This document shows, in pieces, positions 1-8,967 of a stretch of DNA of 64,000 bases (position 1 is the stretch's first letter; each line of letters begins with the position of its first letter). The stretch lies in assembly GCF_001625695.1 (NCBI RefSeq), contig NZ_AUXY01000083.1, positions 1-64,000 on the forward strand. The letters are read 5' to 3'. Below the pieces are notes generated by a model, which saw only the letters and a list, made by a program, of their open reading frames with translations, did no database searches and was not told the origin of the DNA. Source of the DNA: Pseudoalteromonas luteoviolacea H33-S (GTDB taxonomy: Bacteria > Pseudomonadota > Gammaproteobacteria > Enterobacterales > Alteromonadaceae). A program made the position numbers and the translations under genes.

Positions 1-303
1 AAAGTTCATGATCTTGCCCTGAGTTAGTAATCATTAGTAACAGCAAAATTAATATAACTAAGGTGCTGTAAATCGTGTTTCTTTGTATTGTCATTTTTAT
101 TGGAAACAGTCTAAGTTATAAGCGCGGCGGACATGCTTTTAAGTAAACTTCAGTAATATCATTAAGATGAATAAAAATAAAGCAAATGACGATATTTAAG
201 TAGTAACCAGCGACCATAGCGCTGTGATTAGAGGCTAGATAATTCCTTAAGCCTACTAACTTTGCTAAAATGCGAGGCTTAAAGGTTTATTTTTGAGGAA
301 TTC
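1..303. other. Intergenic region at left window edge
   Basis: I see no gene here. The stretch is AT-rich and ends with a purine-rich ribosome binding site (gaggaattc) just before the ATG at 304, so its right part presumably carries the promoter of the GDPD-like gene. Confidence 0.5.
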
Positions 304-1233
304 ATGAAACACTGGGCTGTACGTTTATCCATTTTAATACTCATTATTTTAGCTGTAAGACAACCTGATCTTGAGCTACAAAATCCCGGAAAGGTTATTT
401 CTTACAAAGGATTAGTACAACCTACTGACTACAGAGGTGTGACTAACGAAACTTGTACAGCAAACAGGTTGACGTCTATTGAACATCCATTTATCGAAAA
501 TACGCTCCCCGCAATTGAGAAAGCATTTGAATTAGGGGCAGATACTGTGCACCTAAACGTACATGCGACAGCAGATAAAGAGCTGGCTATTTTTCATGAT
601 TGGACACTAGGTTGCCGAACCAATGGCGAAGGGGTGACCTCAAAGCAAACCATGGAATATTTAAAAACTTTAGATACAGGATACGGCTATAGTGTCGGTG
701 AAGAGGAAATATACCCACTTAGAGGCAAAGGGGTTGGCCTTATTCCATCTTTAACTGAAGTGCTTACGAAATTCCCAGAAAAATCGTTTTTACTTAATGT
801 GAAAACAGCAGGTCCAGAGTCAATCGAAGTCTTGACGAGTCATTTAAATAAGCTGACTGTTGAACAGCGCAGCCGTATTAGCTTTATGGGTATTCAAAGT
901 GTATCAGAGGAAATTATTGAGCAATTTCCTGAGCAAATGACGTACTCAAAAGAGGTCGGCAAACGCTGCCTTGTTAAGTACATTTTTATTGGTTGGTCAC
1001 GTTACTACCCCGGCTCTTGTAGTAATACAACCCTCGTAATTCCAGAGCAGTTTGGTAAGATTTTATGGGGATGGCCTGAACAATTTGCTGCACGCGCTCA
1101 GCAAAATGGCAGTGAAGTATACCTTTATCAAACTAAGCAGCCTTATTCATCAAGCAGTGATTTAAGAGAGCAGGGCATTGGCCTGTTTACTGCTGATATG
1201 TTTGGCTTATCTGAAGGTGCTAAAAGCAAGTAA
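304..1233 (+). CDS. GDPD-family (glycerophosphodiester phosphodiesterase-like) membrane-anchored protein
   Basis: This 309-residue protein starts with a hydrophobic segment (about residues 5-18) that could be a signal anchor. It then shows the GDPD TIM-barrel pattern: ENTLPAIEKAFELGAD, a segment ending in FHDWTLGCRTNGEG, and a later IPSLTEVL block. Family enzymes hydrolyse glycerophosphodiesters using an HRG motif, a Glu-x-Asp metal pair and a second His. Here the second His (FHD) is kept. The N-terminal HRG is replaced by a sequence around SIEHP, and the usual E-x-D reads H-L-N. The fold call is good, but catalytic activity is uncertain. The start at 304 has a good ribosome binding site. The gene stands alone and converges on the diflavin reductase gene across a shared terminator. 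Confidence 0.75.
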   Translation: MKHWAVRLSILILIILAVRQPDLELQNPGKVISYKGLVQPTDYRGVTNETCTANRLTSIEHPFIENTLPAIEKAFELGADTVHLNVHATADKELAIFHDWTLGCRTNGEGVTSKQTMEYLKTLDTGYGYSVGEEEIYPLRGKGVGLIPSLTEVLTKFPEKSFLLNVKTAGPESIEVLTSHLNKLTVEQRSRISFMGIQSVSEEIIEQFPEQMTYSKEVGKRCLVKYIFIGWSRYYPGSCSNTTLVIPEQFGKILWGWPEQFAARAQQNGSEVYLYQTKQPYSSSSDLREQGIGLFTADMFGLSEGAKSK

Positions 1234-1253
1234 ATCAGCGTGTTTGAATAGAG

Positions 1254-1277
1254 AAAAGGCTGCGTGTGCAGCCTTTT
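1254..1277. terminator. Bidirectional intrinsic terminator
   Basis: A perfect 10-bp stem AAAAGGCTGC / GCAGCCTTTT with a GTGT loop is followed by a T-run on the plus strand and on the minus strand by the complement of the leading A-run. It lies between two convergent genes and suits both. Confidence 0.88.
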
Positions 1278-1284
1278 TTCATCT

Positions 1285-3075
1285 TTAATAGACGTCTCGC
1301 ACATAACGTTTTTGTTTTTTAAGGCTTGCGACATAGGCCTGAGCCTCTGCTGCATCAAAACCGCCGTGCTTAGCAATGACATCATGCAAGGCCTTATCAA
1401 CATCTTTGGCCATTCTAAACGCATCACCACACACATAAAAATAGGCACCGCGTTCTAACCAGCTAAAGAGCTCAGCGCCTTCTTCTTGCATTTTGTCTTG
1501 TACATAGACTTTTTGCGCTTGGTCACGAGAGAATGCCAAATCTAAACGGGTAAGCAAGCCGCTTTGCTGCATTTGCTCAAGCTCTTCTTGATATAAAAAG
1601 TCACATGCTTTTTGCCTATCGCCAAAAAATAACCAGTTGTCACCAGTGGCCTCAGTGGCCGTGCGTTCCTCTAAAAAGCCCCTAAATGGCGCAATACCGG
1701 TTCCTGGACCGACCATGATAATTGGCGCTGATTGGTCTTCAGGTACCGAAAAATGTTTGTTTGGTGCAAAGTAGCATTTCACTTTATCACCGGGTTTACA
1801 GACATCGGCCAAAAAGGTGGAGCAGACCCCATTGTGGGCGCGGTTTTCTTGCTCATAACGGACGCTGGCAATGGTTAAATGTACTTGATTGTTATGTTTC
1901 TTAATACTCGATGAAATTGAATAAGCTCTTGGCGCAAGGGGTTTTGATAAGCGGATAAAGTCGCTTGCGGTGAATGCATTGGGTGCATATTTTCTCAATA
2001 GGTCAACACAATCGAGACCCCAAATAAAATCATTTAAGGCTTGAGCATCTTCTTCTAATTTAGCAATAAATTGAGCATCACCACTTCGGGCAGCCACTTC
2101 AGCGACAAACTCTTTGCTAGGTATTCTGATCTCTAAATGTTCACTAAAAATAGTTTGCAGTTCAAGCGTATGGCCATCGTGCTGCTCTTGCTGCTCAGGG
2201 CGCGCCCCAAGTAATGCGATTAATTCTTCAACCAAACCTGCACGATTAACAGGGATCAAATTAATGGCATCTCCTGCGTCATACACTTCCTTTGAATCAA
2301 GTAACGAAAACTCGTAGTGGCATGTCTCTTTACCAGAGCCCGGCTTATTCAGTGTATACGCGTTCACCAATTCGGCTTCAAATGGGTTTTCGCGTGTGAA
2401 TTTGGGTTTGGCTTTTTTAGTGGCCACAGGTGCACTAGTGGGAATGACTTCACTTTGCCCGTTACTGCCTTTTTGTGCAATGGTCGGTAAGGTTTCGGCA
2501 ATCCACTCTTGCGCGGGCGACTCAAAGGCCACATCGCAATCGACTCTGTCTGCGATGCGTGTTGCGCCAAGCGCTTCAAGGCGCTCATCCCATTGAATAC
2601 CAGCAAGGCAAAAATCATCGTAATTAGTATCACCAAGAGCCAGCACAGAGAAATAGGTGTTGTCGAAGCGAGGCGCTGTGTCACTAGATATATCATCCCA
2701 CAGTGCCTGCGCGTTATCAGGCATCTCGCCTTCACCATATGTACTGGTAATAACCAGTAGCCGTTCAGCTTGGCTGAGCTGAGCAAGGTCAGCATCATCC
2801 ATATCTAGTACCACAGGAGAAAGACCGTGATTTTTGGCTATTTCAGCTGCTTCTTCGGCAACGCCCTCGGCGTTCCCTGTTTGAGAACCATAAATAATGG
2901 TGATGGGTTTAACCTGCTGTTGCGGCGCGCTGGTGGTTGATACATGCTCTTCTTTGACCAGCAAACGTGTATGCAGACCTGCTAAAAAGCCGCCTAGCCA
3001 TTGTCTTTGATCGTCGTTAAATGGGATATCCTGTGGTAAAAACGGGACTTTTTTGTTGCTTTTAATGTGTTCCAT
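1285..3075 (-). CDS. CysJ-type diflavin reductase (NADPH, FAD/FMN) paired with a glutamate synthase
   Basis: The 596-residue protein has the full CysJ architecture. A flavodoxin (FMN) domain lies at about 57-195 (start YGSQTGNAE, then STYGEGEMPDN and LALGDTNYDDF). A connecting/FAD domain follows with RAYSISSS and GVCSTFLA. The NADPH domain has GPGTGIAPFRGF, FFGDRQ and YVCGDA, and ends in the family C-terminus KRYVRDVY. In sulfite reductase this protein passes electrons from NADPH through FAD and FMN to the CysI hemoprotein. No cysI, cysH or cysG is nearby. Instead the gene follows the glutamate synthase large subunit by 13 bp with its own AGGAGA ribosome binding site, so the two are almost certainly cotranscribed. 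I infer that it may feed electrons to GltB in place of GltD. A simple misplaced cysJ is the alternative. Confidence 0.9.
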   Translation of the reverse strand: MEHIKSNKKVPFLPQDIPFNDDQRQWLGGFLAGLHTRLLVKEEHVSTTSAPQQQVKPITIIYGSQTGNAEGVAEEAAEIAKNHGLSPVVLDMDDADLAQLSQAERLLVITSTYGEGEMPDNAQALWDDISSDTAPRFDNTYFSVLALGDTNYDDFCLAGIQWDERLEALGATRIADRVDCDVAFESPAQEWIAETLPTIAQKGSNGQSEVIPTSAPVATKKAKPKFTRENPFEAELVNAYTLNKPGSGKETCHYEFSLLDSKEVYDAGDAINLIPVNRAGLVEELIALLGARPEQQEQHDGHTLELQTIFSEHLEIRIPSKEFVAEVAARSGDAQFIAKLEEDAQALNDFIWGLDCVDLLRKYAPNAFTASDFIRLSKPLAPRAYSISSSIKKHNNQVHLTIASVRYEQENRAHNGVCSTFLADVCKPGDKVKCYFAPNKHFSVPEDQSAPIIMVGPGTGIAPFRGFLEERTATEATGDNWLFFGDRQKACDFLYQEELEQMQQSGLLTRLDLAFSRDQAQKVYVQDKMQEEGAELFSWLERGAYFYVCGDAFRMAKDVDKALHDVIAKHGGFDAAEAQAYVASLKKQKRYVRDVY

Positions 3076-3088
3076 AATCTTCTCCTAC

Positions 3089-6000
3089 TTACGCAGCGTG
3101 CCTGACGGCTTCTGAAAGTACATGGCAATAATGTGTGGCGAGTAATTCATTTAAACTGCGATATTCAAGCAAGGCTTGTTGCACCGCTTTGTCTCTGTGA
3201 ATGATCCACACACTTGTCCCAATCGCTGGTGAGTCACATACCTCTCTAAGAGAGAGGGCATCTTTGTAATCTTGCACACGTTTTTGCGCCAGCAAGCAAC
3301 TAAGTGCTTGGTCGTCATAACTGGCAAGTGCTTCTTTGGCGTCTTTAGCTAATGCATCGATAAGCTTGTGATCTAACGTATCAAACAAGTAGTGTGCATT
3401 GACCTCTGTATAGCCTTGCGCATGTTGCTTTTGCACAAGCTGGTCAGCCCTATGTAAAATGCCTGCGCTGCTGATGTAGCGATACACAAGATCTGTATCA
3501 CAGTCCCCATAGTCGGGGAGTTCACCATCAAATAAGCTGATATTGGTGTCTTGATAGTCCTGATATGCATGCTTTATCGTTTTAACCGACTTTTCAGCCC
3601 AACCTTGTGATAGCTCTTCCAACATGGCGCGTCTATTGAGCGTTTGCACAATGCGATCCGCACAGTGATACTGGAACAACGCATTCGGGATAAGCACATA
3701 AAAGTGCTGTTTGGCTGTTTGCCAGTCATCTAGAAGCGCTTGAACTTTTAAGGAGCGTGTTGCTGTGACATGATCAGTTAAATGTTGCAATAGTGCTTGT
3801 TCTTGCCCTTTGCAAAGTGCATCGTCTTCTCCTAGGTGCAAAGCCGTGACTGAATCTTGGGAGCAGAGTTCACTTATTCGTCCTGACGGGTCGTATTGAT
3901 AAGCGGTGCCACCGCTCATGCCGTTACCAAAGCCTTTGCCATACGTGCCAATATTCACAATGGCACCATTGGTCATATACTCGCAACAAAAATCGCCAAC
4001 GCCTTCAATTACAGCAACGGCTCCTGAGTTCCTGACGCCAAATCTATCACCCGCTTGGCCGTTAACGTATAGCTGTCCGCCTGTCGCACCAAACAAGGCA
4101 AAGTTTCCAATGAGGACATTTTCTTCTATAGAGTTATTACCACTGGTAACGACGATTTGTCCGCCACTTGCGCCTTTTCCGACACCGTCATTACAAGTGC
4201 CTATATGTTGCAGTAACATGCCTGAGTTATTAAAAGCACCGTAGCTTTGGCCCGCGGAACCGGTTGTATGCAGTTTAATGCTATTGGGTTTGAGCGTTTT
4301 ACGACCATTTTCAAGGCGCATTATGGCGGGGTGGTTTTCAATGTCAGCATCCGATAAGCGATAATTCAAAATACGCTCAATATCGATGGCCAATTGACCA
4401 CCCACGGTTTTGTTGCAGTTGTTGAGCTTGACAGGATCGCTTTCAAACTGGGTGAGCTTAGTGGTAAGAAAATCACTTTCTAATTGCTGCAACCAAGCAC
4501 TGTCGATGTCAAAGTTAGCTTCTAAATAAATTGGTGTAGTAATCTTTATTTCTTGGGCTGGCTTCAACATTGCTGTCATATCCAGCTTACCGACCATGGC
4601 TGGGTGAGATACTAAATGCAACAGATCTGAGCGTCCTCGAACTTCAGCTAGGGAGCGATAACCAATGCTGGCTAAGATTTCGCGGACTTCGTGGGCTACA
4701 TTCATAAAATACTGTGCAAGTGCTCTTGGGTCGCCTCGATACACTTCAGGGTTTGTGGTCAATCCAGCAGGACATTTTAAATTACAGTTTTTGGCCATCA
4801 CACATTTGAGCATCATCAAGGCGGTGGTACCAAATTCAAAGGAATCCCCTCCAAGCATCGCTGATTTCACCACGTCACTACCAGTTTGGTGTGCATTAGA
4901 GCAGCGAAGCATTATTTTGTCGCGCAGGCCATTTTCAGCCAGCGCTTGATGCACTTCTGCAATGCCAATGTCGGCAGCACGCCCCGTGTGTTTTAAACTG
5001 GTTACTTGCGCAGCCCCCGTGCCACCTGTATTACCTGCAACATTGATAACATCAGCGCCAGCCTTGGCGACACCCACAGCAATAGTACCAATGCCTTCAG
5101 AAGACACTAGCTTAACAATCACGCGTACGCGCGCAGCTTTTGCATCATGAATTAACTGGCCTAAGTCTTCGATTGAATAGGTATCATGATGCGGTGGAGG
5201 AGAGACGAGTTCGACCCCTGGCGTACCGCCTCTCGCTGCGGCGATAACTACGTTCACTTTTGGTGCGGGTAATTGTCCGCCTTCGCCTGGTTTTGCACCT
5301 TGGCCAATTTTGATTTCGATTTCCTGTAGTGCAGGATCGGCAAGGTAGCCAGTCCAAACACCAAAGCGTCCTGAGGCAAACTGCTTTATTTTACTGGCTT
5401 TGACCGTATTGTAGCGGCGTGAGTTTTCACCGCCTTCACCTGAGTTACTCATCGCACCTGCGATATTAGTACCTTGCGCAACAGCCTCGTGGGCCTTTTC
5501 GACCAAGGCGCCATGACTCATTGCGCCAGAGGCGAATGTCGCCGTTATTTCATGAGCGGGCTGCACATCAGTGAGAGAAATTTCATCTGCGCCGCTCACT
5601 AATTTGTTACACAACTTATCAAGCGTAGAGTTAGTTCGTGTTTCAATGAGTATTTTGTCATTGGCTGGCAGAACTTCATACACTTCTGCTTTGAATAGTT
5701 GATTGAGTGCCTCAGCCAGAAAGTTATTGGTATCTACATTATTGGCGCTGTGGCTCAATAGCCATTTGTGCTGTGCGATAGGTTCAACATTTAACCCTCT
5801 CACATGTACTTGGAAGGAGCCTGAAATCTCAATCAACTTGAGCGCATCAATGAAGGCTTGCGTGCTGTTAAGTTGGGTAAAGTCTAAGGGTAGGGCGAGC
5901 ACGTCTCGCAGTGCAGCAGGCCGATGATGGCGTTCAACCAGTAAGTTGTGGCTAAACTCCCTGTAAGCTTGTGTTATCTTAAATTGAGCGATTTGCTCAG

Positions 6001-8518
6001 GCGTCCTGGCTTCGAAGCCTAAGTCTTTATAACCATCGTCCTCAGGCAAGATCACGCCTGTGTCTGTGGACTCCAGCTGTGATTCATCAATATATTGAAT
6101 TTTCTCTTCTGTCATATTGATGTATTCACGTACGGCAGTTGTACCAAAACTGTGACCGGCTCCTTGCGCACGCTCTTTGAATAAACCGAGCACAGGTATT
6201 TGATCTTCAGCTTGCACTTCGAATACTTTTTTATGCCAGCTTACGGCACTTTCTACGAGGTCTTTAAAGCGCGCTCCGCCAACTGGTGAGTGAATATTCG
6301 GGAAAATGGCTTTGAGCAATGGGTCATGAGTATCTATGAAGTTGGCTTCAAAAAATTCACCGCCAATGTAGCTCTCAACGGTACACAAACCGAATTTACC
6401 CATGGTTTTCATCAAGGCTTTTTCTGCGGCTTTTTGATATCGAGCGAGTGCATCGAGTACCGCTTGTTCATTTTCGAATAGCTCAACGGCGCGATTGTAG
6501 ACAGTAATAGGGCACACCGCGGATGCACCAAACCCAAGTAGGCAAGCAAGGTCATGGGTGCTGGCGGCTTGACCTGTATGGCAGACTAAACTGGTATTAA
6601 AACGCAGCCCTTCGGCGATTAGCTTTTGGTTAATGGTCGCAACAGCTAACAGTGCCGGGATCGCTGCCTGCTGATGGGTAACCGCTTGGTCACTCAAGAT
6701 GATAATATCGCAGCCGTCCTGAGCTAATTGCTCGGCGCGACAAGCCAGAGTTTTGAGTGCATCAAGTAATTGCTGTTGATGGTCTGTGTGTTCTGGGTCA
6801 ACATTAAACAACATGGGCAAAGTGCTCACCTTGAGTGCCGTTTGGGCACTGATCTTCGCCAAATCTTGAGGTTTTAAGAGTGGTGAATTGAGCACAATTT
6901 GGCGATGACTTGTTGGGCTAATATTGGGCTTTGCTCCTAGCGCTACACGTAAAGTCATACCATCGACTTCGCGAATGCTGTCTAGCGGTGGGTTAGTCAC
7001 TTGTGCAAAACGCTGACTGAAGTAACGTGATACTCCCCCCTCCTCACGAGTAAGTACGTTAGGCGCGAGGCCATAACCCATTGCTGATATTTTTTCAGAG
7101 CCATCTTGCAACATGGGGTCAAGCATAAACTTAAAGCTCTCTTGGTTCATGCTATACGCAACATGTTGTGCTGCTATGTTGAGTTGAGTATTGTGGGTGA
7201 CATCGCTTTGATTAATGGCGGGGAGTTCTGCCAGCGTGAGCCTTGCTTTGTTTAACATCGCCGCATAATCGTGTTCAGCTGCGAGTTCTTCCATGATCTG
7301 TGCGGTGAGTTTTATTTCTTTTTTTTGATGGTCAAAGACAATCATGCCGCCAGCTTCAATACGGCCTCTGCGAATAATCTCCTCGTCGGGAAAGTCAATT
7401 TGCCCAGCTTCACTCATTACTGCTAAATAGTCATGGGTTTCAACGCTGCGAAGTGGCCTCAACCCGAGTCTATCCAATCGTGCGCCAACTTTAACGCCGT
7501 CGCCAAAAATAAAGGCCGCTGGGCCGTCGTTTTTCTCTTCATATAGTGAAAAGTACTCAAGCATCGCGCGCACGGGCTTAGATAAGCTCTCATCGTTTTC
7601 CCAAGCCGGTGGCATCATAGCCAGCGCTGCCACATCAATCGGCATGTCGTCTTCGATAACGCGTCTTGCAAGTGTTTGGTCAAGTCTTGCCGAATCAGAT
7701 TGACCAGCAGGGAATATCAAACGCTTGTTTTTATATTTAGCAATGGCATTTTCACTGAGTCTATTTTTCCTGTCGGTATTTAACTCTCCATTATGTGCCA
7801 TGCGTCTAAATGGCTGAGCAAACATGGGGTTAGGTGCTGTATTGGTTGAAAATCGAGTATGGAAGAATAAAGTATGAACCTGCTGTTCCGGATCACTGAG
7901 GTCTTTGAAATAGGGGATCACTTCCCAGCTATTTAATCGACCCTTTAATACTTGCGTTTGTGAGCTCATTGAGAGCGGATATAAACCACGAAGGTGTTCT
8001 GAGGTAAATGCATGCAGCTCAATCTCTTCAAGTGCTTGATGTATTAGCGACTCAAAGACGGATTCGCTGCTGATATGAACGGGTCTTGAAAAAACAAATT
8101 GCTTTATAGCTAACTGTGCTTTTTGACTTTCAGGGTTGAGTACAGAGCTGTCTGTTGCAACATCTCGTGTTGTTATAACCTCTAGATTATGTTCAGTTAG
8201 AACACGGCTGATCAATGACAGTGCATCTTCACGATTGGTACTGTCATTGGGCAGAAAAAAGTTAGCGACGCCAAACGCACCTAATTCTAGATGTGGTTGT
8301 TTGGTCACTTTTCTAAAAAATGTGAGAGATAAATCAATATTTACACCAGCGCCATCGCCAATTCCTTCGGCATTCATACCACCTCTATGTGGGATCATAC
8401 ATAGTGCCTGATGTGCGTGTTGGATAAGTTGATGTGTTTTTAAGCTCTGCTTGTGAGTAATAAAGCCGACACCACAACTAGACTTATCGAGGTCTTTATC
8501 AAATAAATATCGTTTCAT
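3089..8518 (-). CDS. gltB: Glutamate synthase large (alpha) subunit, long variant
   Basis: At 1809 residues this is about 300 longer than typical bacterial GltB (about 1,480-1,520). The N-terminal class II amidotransferase has its nucleophile at Cys15 (SSCGVGF), with MIPHRGGMNAEG and AHNGELNT, which release ammonia from glutamine. The FMN synthase domain shows GAMSHGALVEKAHEA, SGEGGE, KPGEGGQLP and GGTGAAQ. The C-terminal beta-helix shows GSAGQSYGAFN and VGKGASGGQIVV. The Fe-S motif reads C-x5-C-x3-C (CVMAKNCNLKC), one residue shorter in the second gap than the usual C-x5-C-x4-C. About 190 residues follow the point where classical GltB ends, and I recognise no domain in them. No gltD is adjacent; a CysJ-type reductase follows instead. 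The enzyme should make glutamate from 2-oxoglutarate and glutamine, but the electron donor is unclear. The ribosome binding site is weak (GGGT). Confidence 0.88.
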   Translation of the reverse strand: MKRYLFDKDLDKSSCGVGFITHKQSLKTHQLIQHAHQALCMIPHRGGMNAEGIGDGAGVNIDLSLTFFRKVTKQPHLELGAFGVANFFLPNDSTNREDALSLISRVLTEHNLEVITTRDVATDSSVLNPESQKAQLAIKQFVFSRPVHISSESVFESLIHQALEEIELHAFTSEHLRGLYPLSMSSQTQVLKGRLNSWEVIPYFKDLSDPEQQVHTLFFHTRFSTNTAPNPMFAQPFRRMAHNGELNTDRKNRLSENAIAKYKNKRLIFPAGQSDSARLDQTLARRVIEDDMPIDVAALAMMPPAWENDESLSKPVRAMLEYFSLYEEKNDGPAAFIFGDGVKVGARLDRLGLRPLRSVETHDYLAVMSEAGQIDFPDEEIIRRGRIEAGGMIVFDHQKKEIKLTAQIMEELAAEHDYAAMLNKARLTLAELPAINQSDVTHNTQLNIAAQHVAYSMNQESFKFMLDPMLQDGSEKISAMGYGLAPNVLTREEGGVSRYFSQRFAQVTNPPLDSIREVDGMTLRVALGAKPNISPTSHRQIVLNSPLLKPQDLAKISAQTALKVSTLPMLFNVDPEHTDHQQQLLDALKTLACRAEQLAQDGCDIIILSDQAVTHQQAAIPALLAVATINQKLIAEGLRFNTSLVCHTGQAASTHDLACLLGFGASAVCPITVYNRAVELFENEQAVLDALARYQKAAEKALMKTMGKFGLCTVESYIGGEFFEANFIDTHDPLLKAIFPNIHSPVGGARFKDLVESAVSWHKKVFEVQAEDQIPVLGLFKERAQGAGHSFGTTAVREYINMTEEKIQYIDESQLESTDTGVILPEDDGYKDLGFEARTPEQIAQFKITQAYREFSHNLLVERHHRPAALRDVLALPLDFTQLNSTQAFIDALKLIEISGSFQVHVRGLNVEPIAQHKWLLSHSANNVDTNNFLAEALNQLFKAEVYEVLPANDKILIETRTNSTLDKLCNKLVSGADEISLTDVQPAHEITATFASGAMSHGALVEKAHEAVAQGTNIAGAMSNSGEGGENSRRYNTVKASKIKQFASGRFGVWTGYLADPALQEIEIKIGQGAKPGEGGQLPAPKVNVVIAAARGGTPGVELVSPPPHHDTYSIEDLGQLIHDAKAARVRVIVKLVSSEGIGTIAVGVAKAGADVINVAGNTGGTGAAQVTSLKHTGRAADIGIAEVHQALAENGLRDKIMLRCSNAHQTGSDVVKSAMLGGDSFEFGTTALMMLKCVMAKNCNLKCPAGLTTNPEVYRGDPRALAQYFMNVAHEVREILASIGYRSLAEVRGRSDLLHLVSHPAMVGKLDMTAMLKPAQEIKITTPIYLEANFDIDSAWLQQLESDFLTTKLTQFESDPVKLNNCNKTVGGQLAIDIERILNYRLSDADIENHPAIMRLENGRKTLKPNSIKLHTTGSAGQSYGAFNNSGMLLQHIGTCNDGVGKGASGGQIVVTSGNNSIEENVLIGNFALFGATGGQLYVNGQAGDRFGVRNSGAVAVIEGVGDFCCEYMTNGAIVNIGTYGKGFGNGMSGGTAYQYDPSGRISELCSQDSVTALHLGEDDALCKGQEQALLQHLTDHVTATRSLKVQALLDDWQTAKQHFYVLIPNALFQYHCADRIVQTLNRRAMLEELSQGWAEKSVKTIKHAYQDYQDTNISLFDGELPDYGDCDTDLVYRYISSAGILHRADQLVQKQHAQGYTEVNAHYLFDTLDHKLIDALAKDAKEALASYDDQALSCLLAQKRVQDYKDALSLREVCDSPAIGTSVWIIHRDKAVQQALLEYRSLNELLATHYCHVLSEAVRHAA

Positions 8519-8913
8519 AGTGTACCCAATTCAGTAAAACGGGTGTGCTCATCTTGGTCATTAACTTTGAAAACGAGCTACACATTTTTTAAGCAGGCTT
8601 TCCAAGCTACTTCTTTGTGAATTTATATGCAAATGATAAATATTTGTATTCTATTATTGGTGGGTGTTTTTGTTTTTTTTGCATGGCTTCCACAAGGGTT
8701 TTCATGTCTAAATTTATGATTTTTAAATTTTATTTGTGTTTTTTCTCATGATTTGTAAATGAGTTGAATATTTTTCACGCTTGTGAATTTTTATTGTGTT
8801 ATTGAGTTTTTCTTGAAGCTTTTTGAATCGCAGCAAAGGTTGCAAAGGGGAAGGATTTGAGTTTAAAAAATAGTCTTGCCGAATTGTTTTCCCTGTGTTA
8901 GCTTAACCCCGTT
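8519..8913. promoter_or_regulatory. Divergent intergenic region between gltB and the trpS leader
   Basis: This AT-rich region of about 395 bp must hold the leftward gltB promoter and the rightward promoter of the trpS leader. A possible rightward sigma70 match is TTGCCG at 8876-8881 with TAGCTT at 8899-8904 and a 17-bp spacer. It is a poor match and would put the transcript start only a few bases before the leader ATG. I see no coding sequence here. Confidence 0.4.
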
Positions 8914-8967
8914 ATGAATACTTATAATTTTGAAATACTTATCAATTTATCTTGGTGGCGCTCTTAA
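8914..8967 (+). CDS. Trp-rich leader peptide of trpS (trpL-like)
   Basis: A 17-codon reading frame encodes MNTYNFEILINLSWWRS and ends in TAA. The two tandem Trp codons (8953-8958) lie two codons before the stop, the same layout as the E. coli trp leader peptide (tandem Trp codons followed by a basic residue near the stop). It lies 100 bp upstream of the tryptophanyl-tRNA synthetase gene and is followed by mutually exclusive RNA hairpins. Its role would be to make a ribosome stall when charged tRNA-Trp is scarce. The weak point is that no clear Shine-Dalgarno sequence precedes the ATG, so it may be translated inefficiently or from a nearly leaderless transcript. It is too short to be found by length criteria. 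Confidence 0.72.
   Translation: MNTYNFEILINLSWWRS

Noticed and set aside
3373-8411. Many open frames of 60-110 codons on both strands inside gltB.
   Set aside because: They are shadows of one long coding frame with clear family motifs; none has a ribosome binding site or recognisable sequence.
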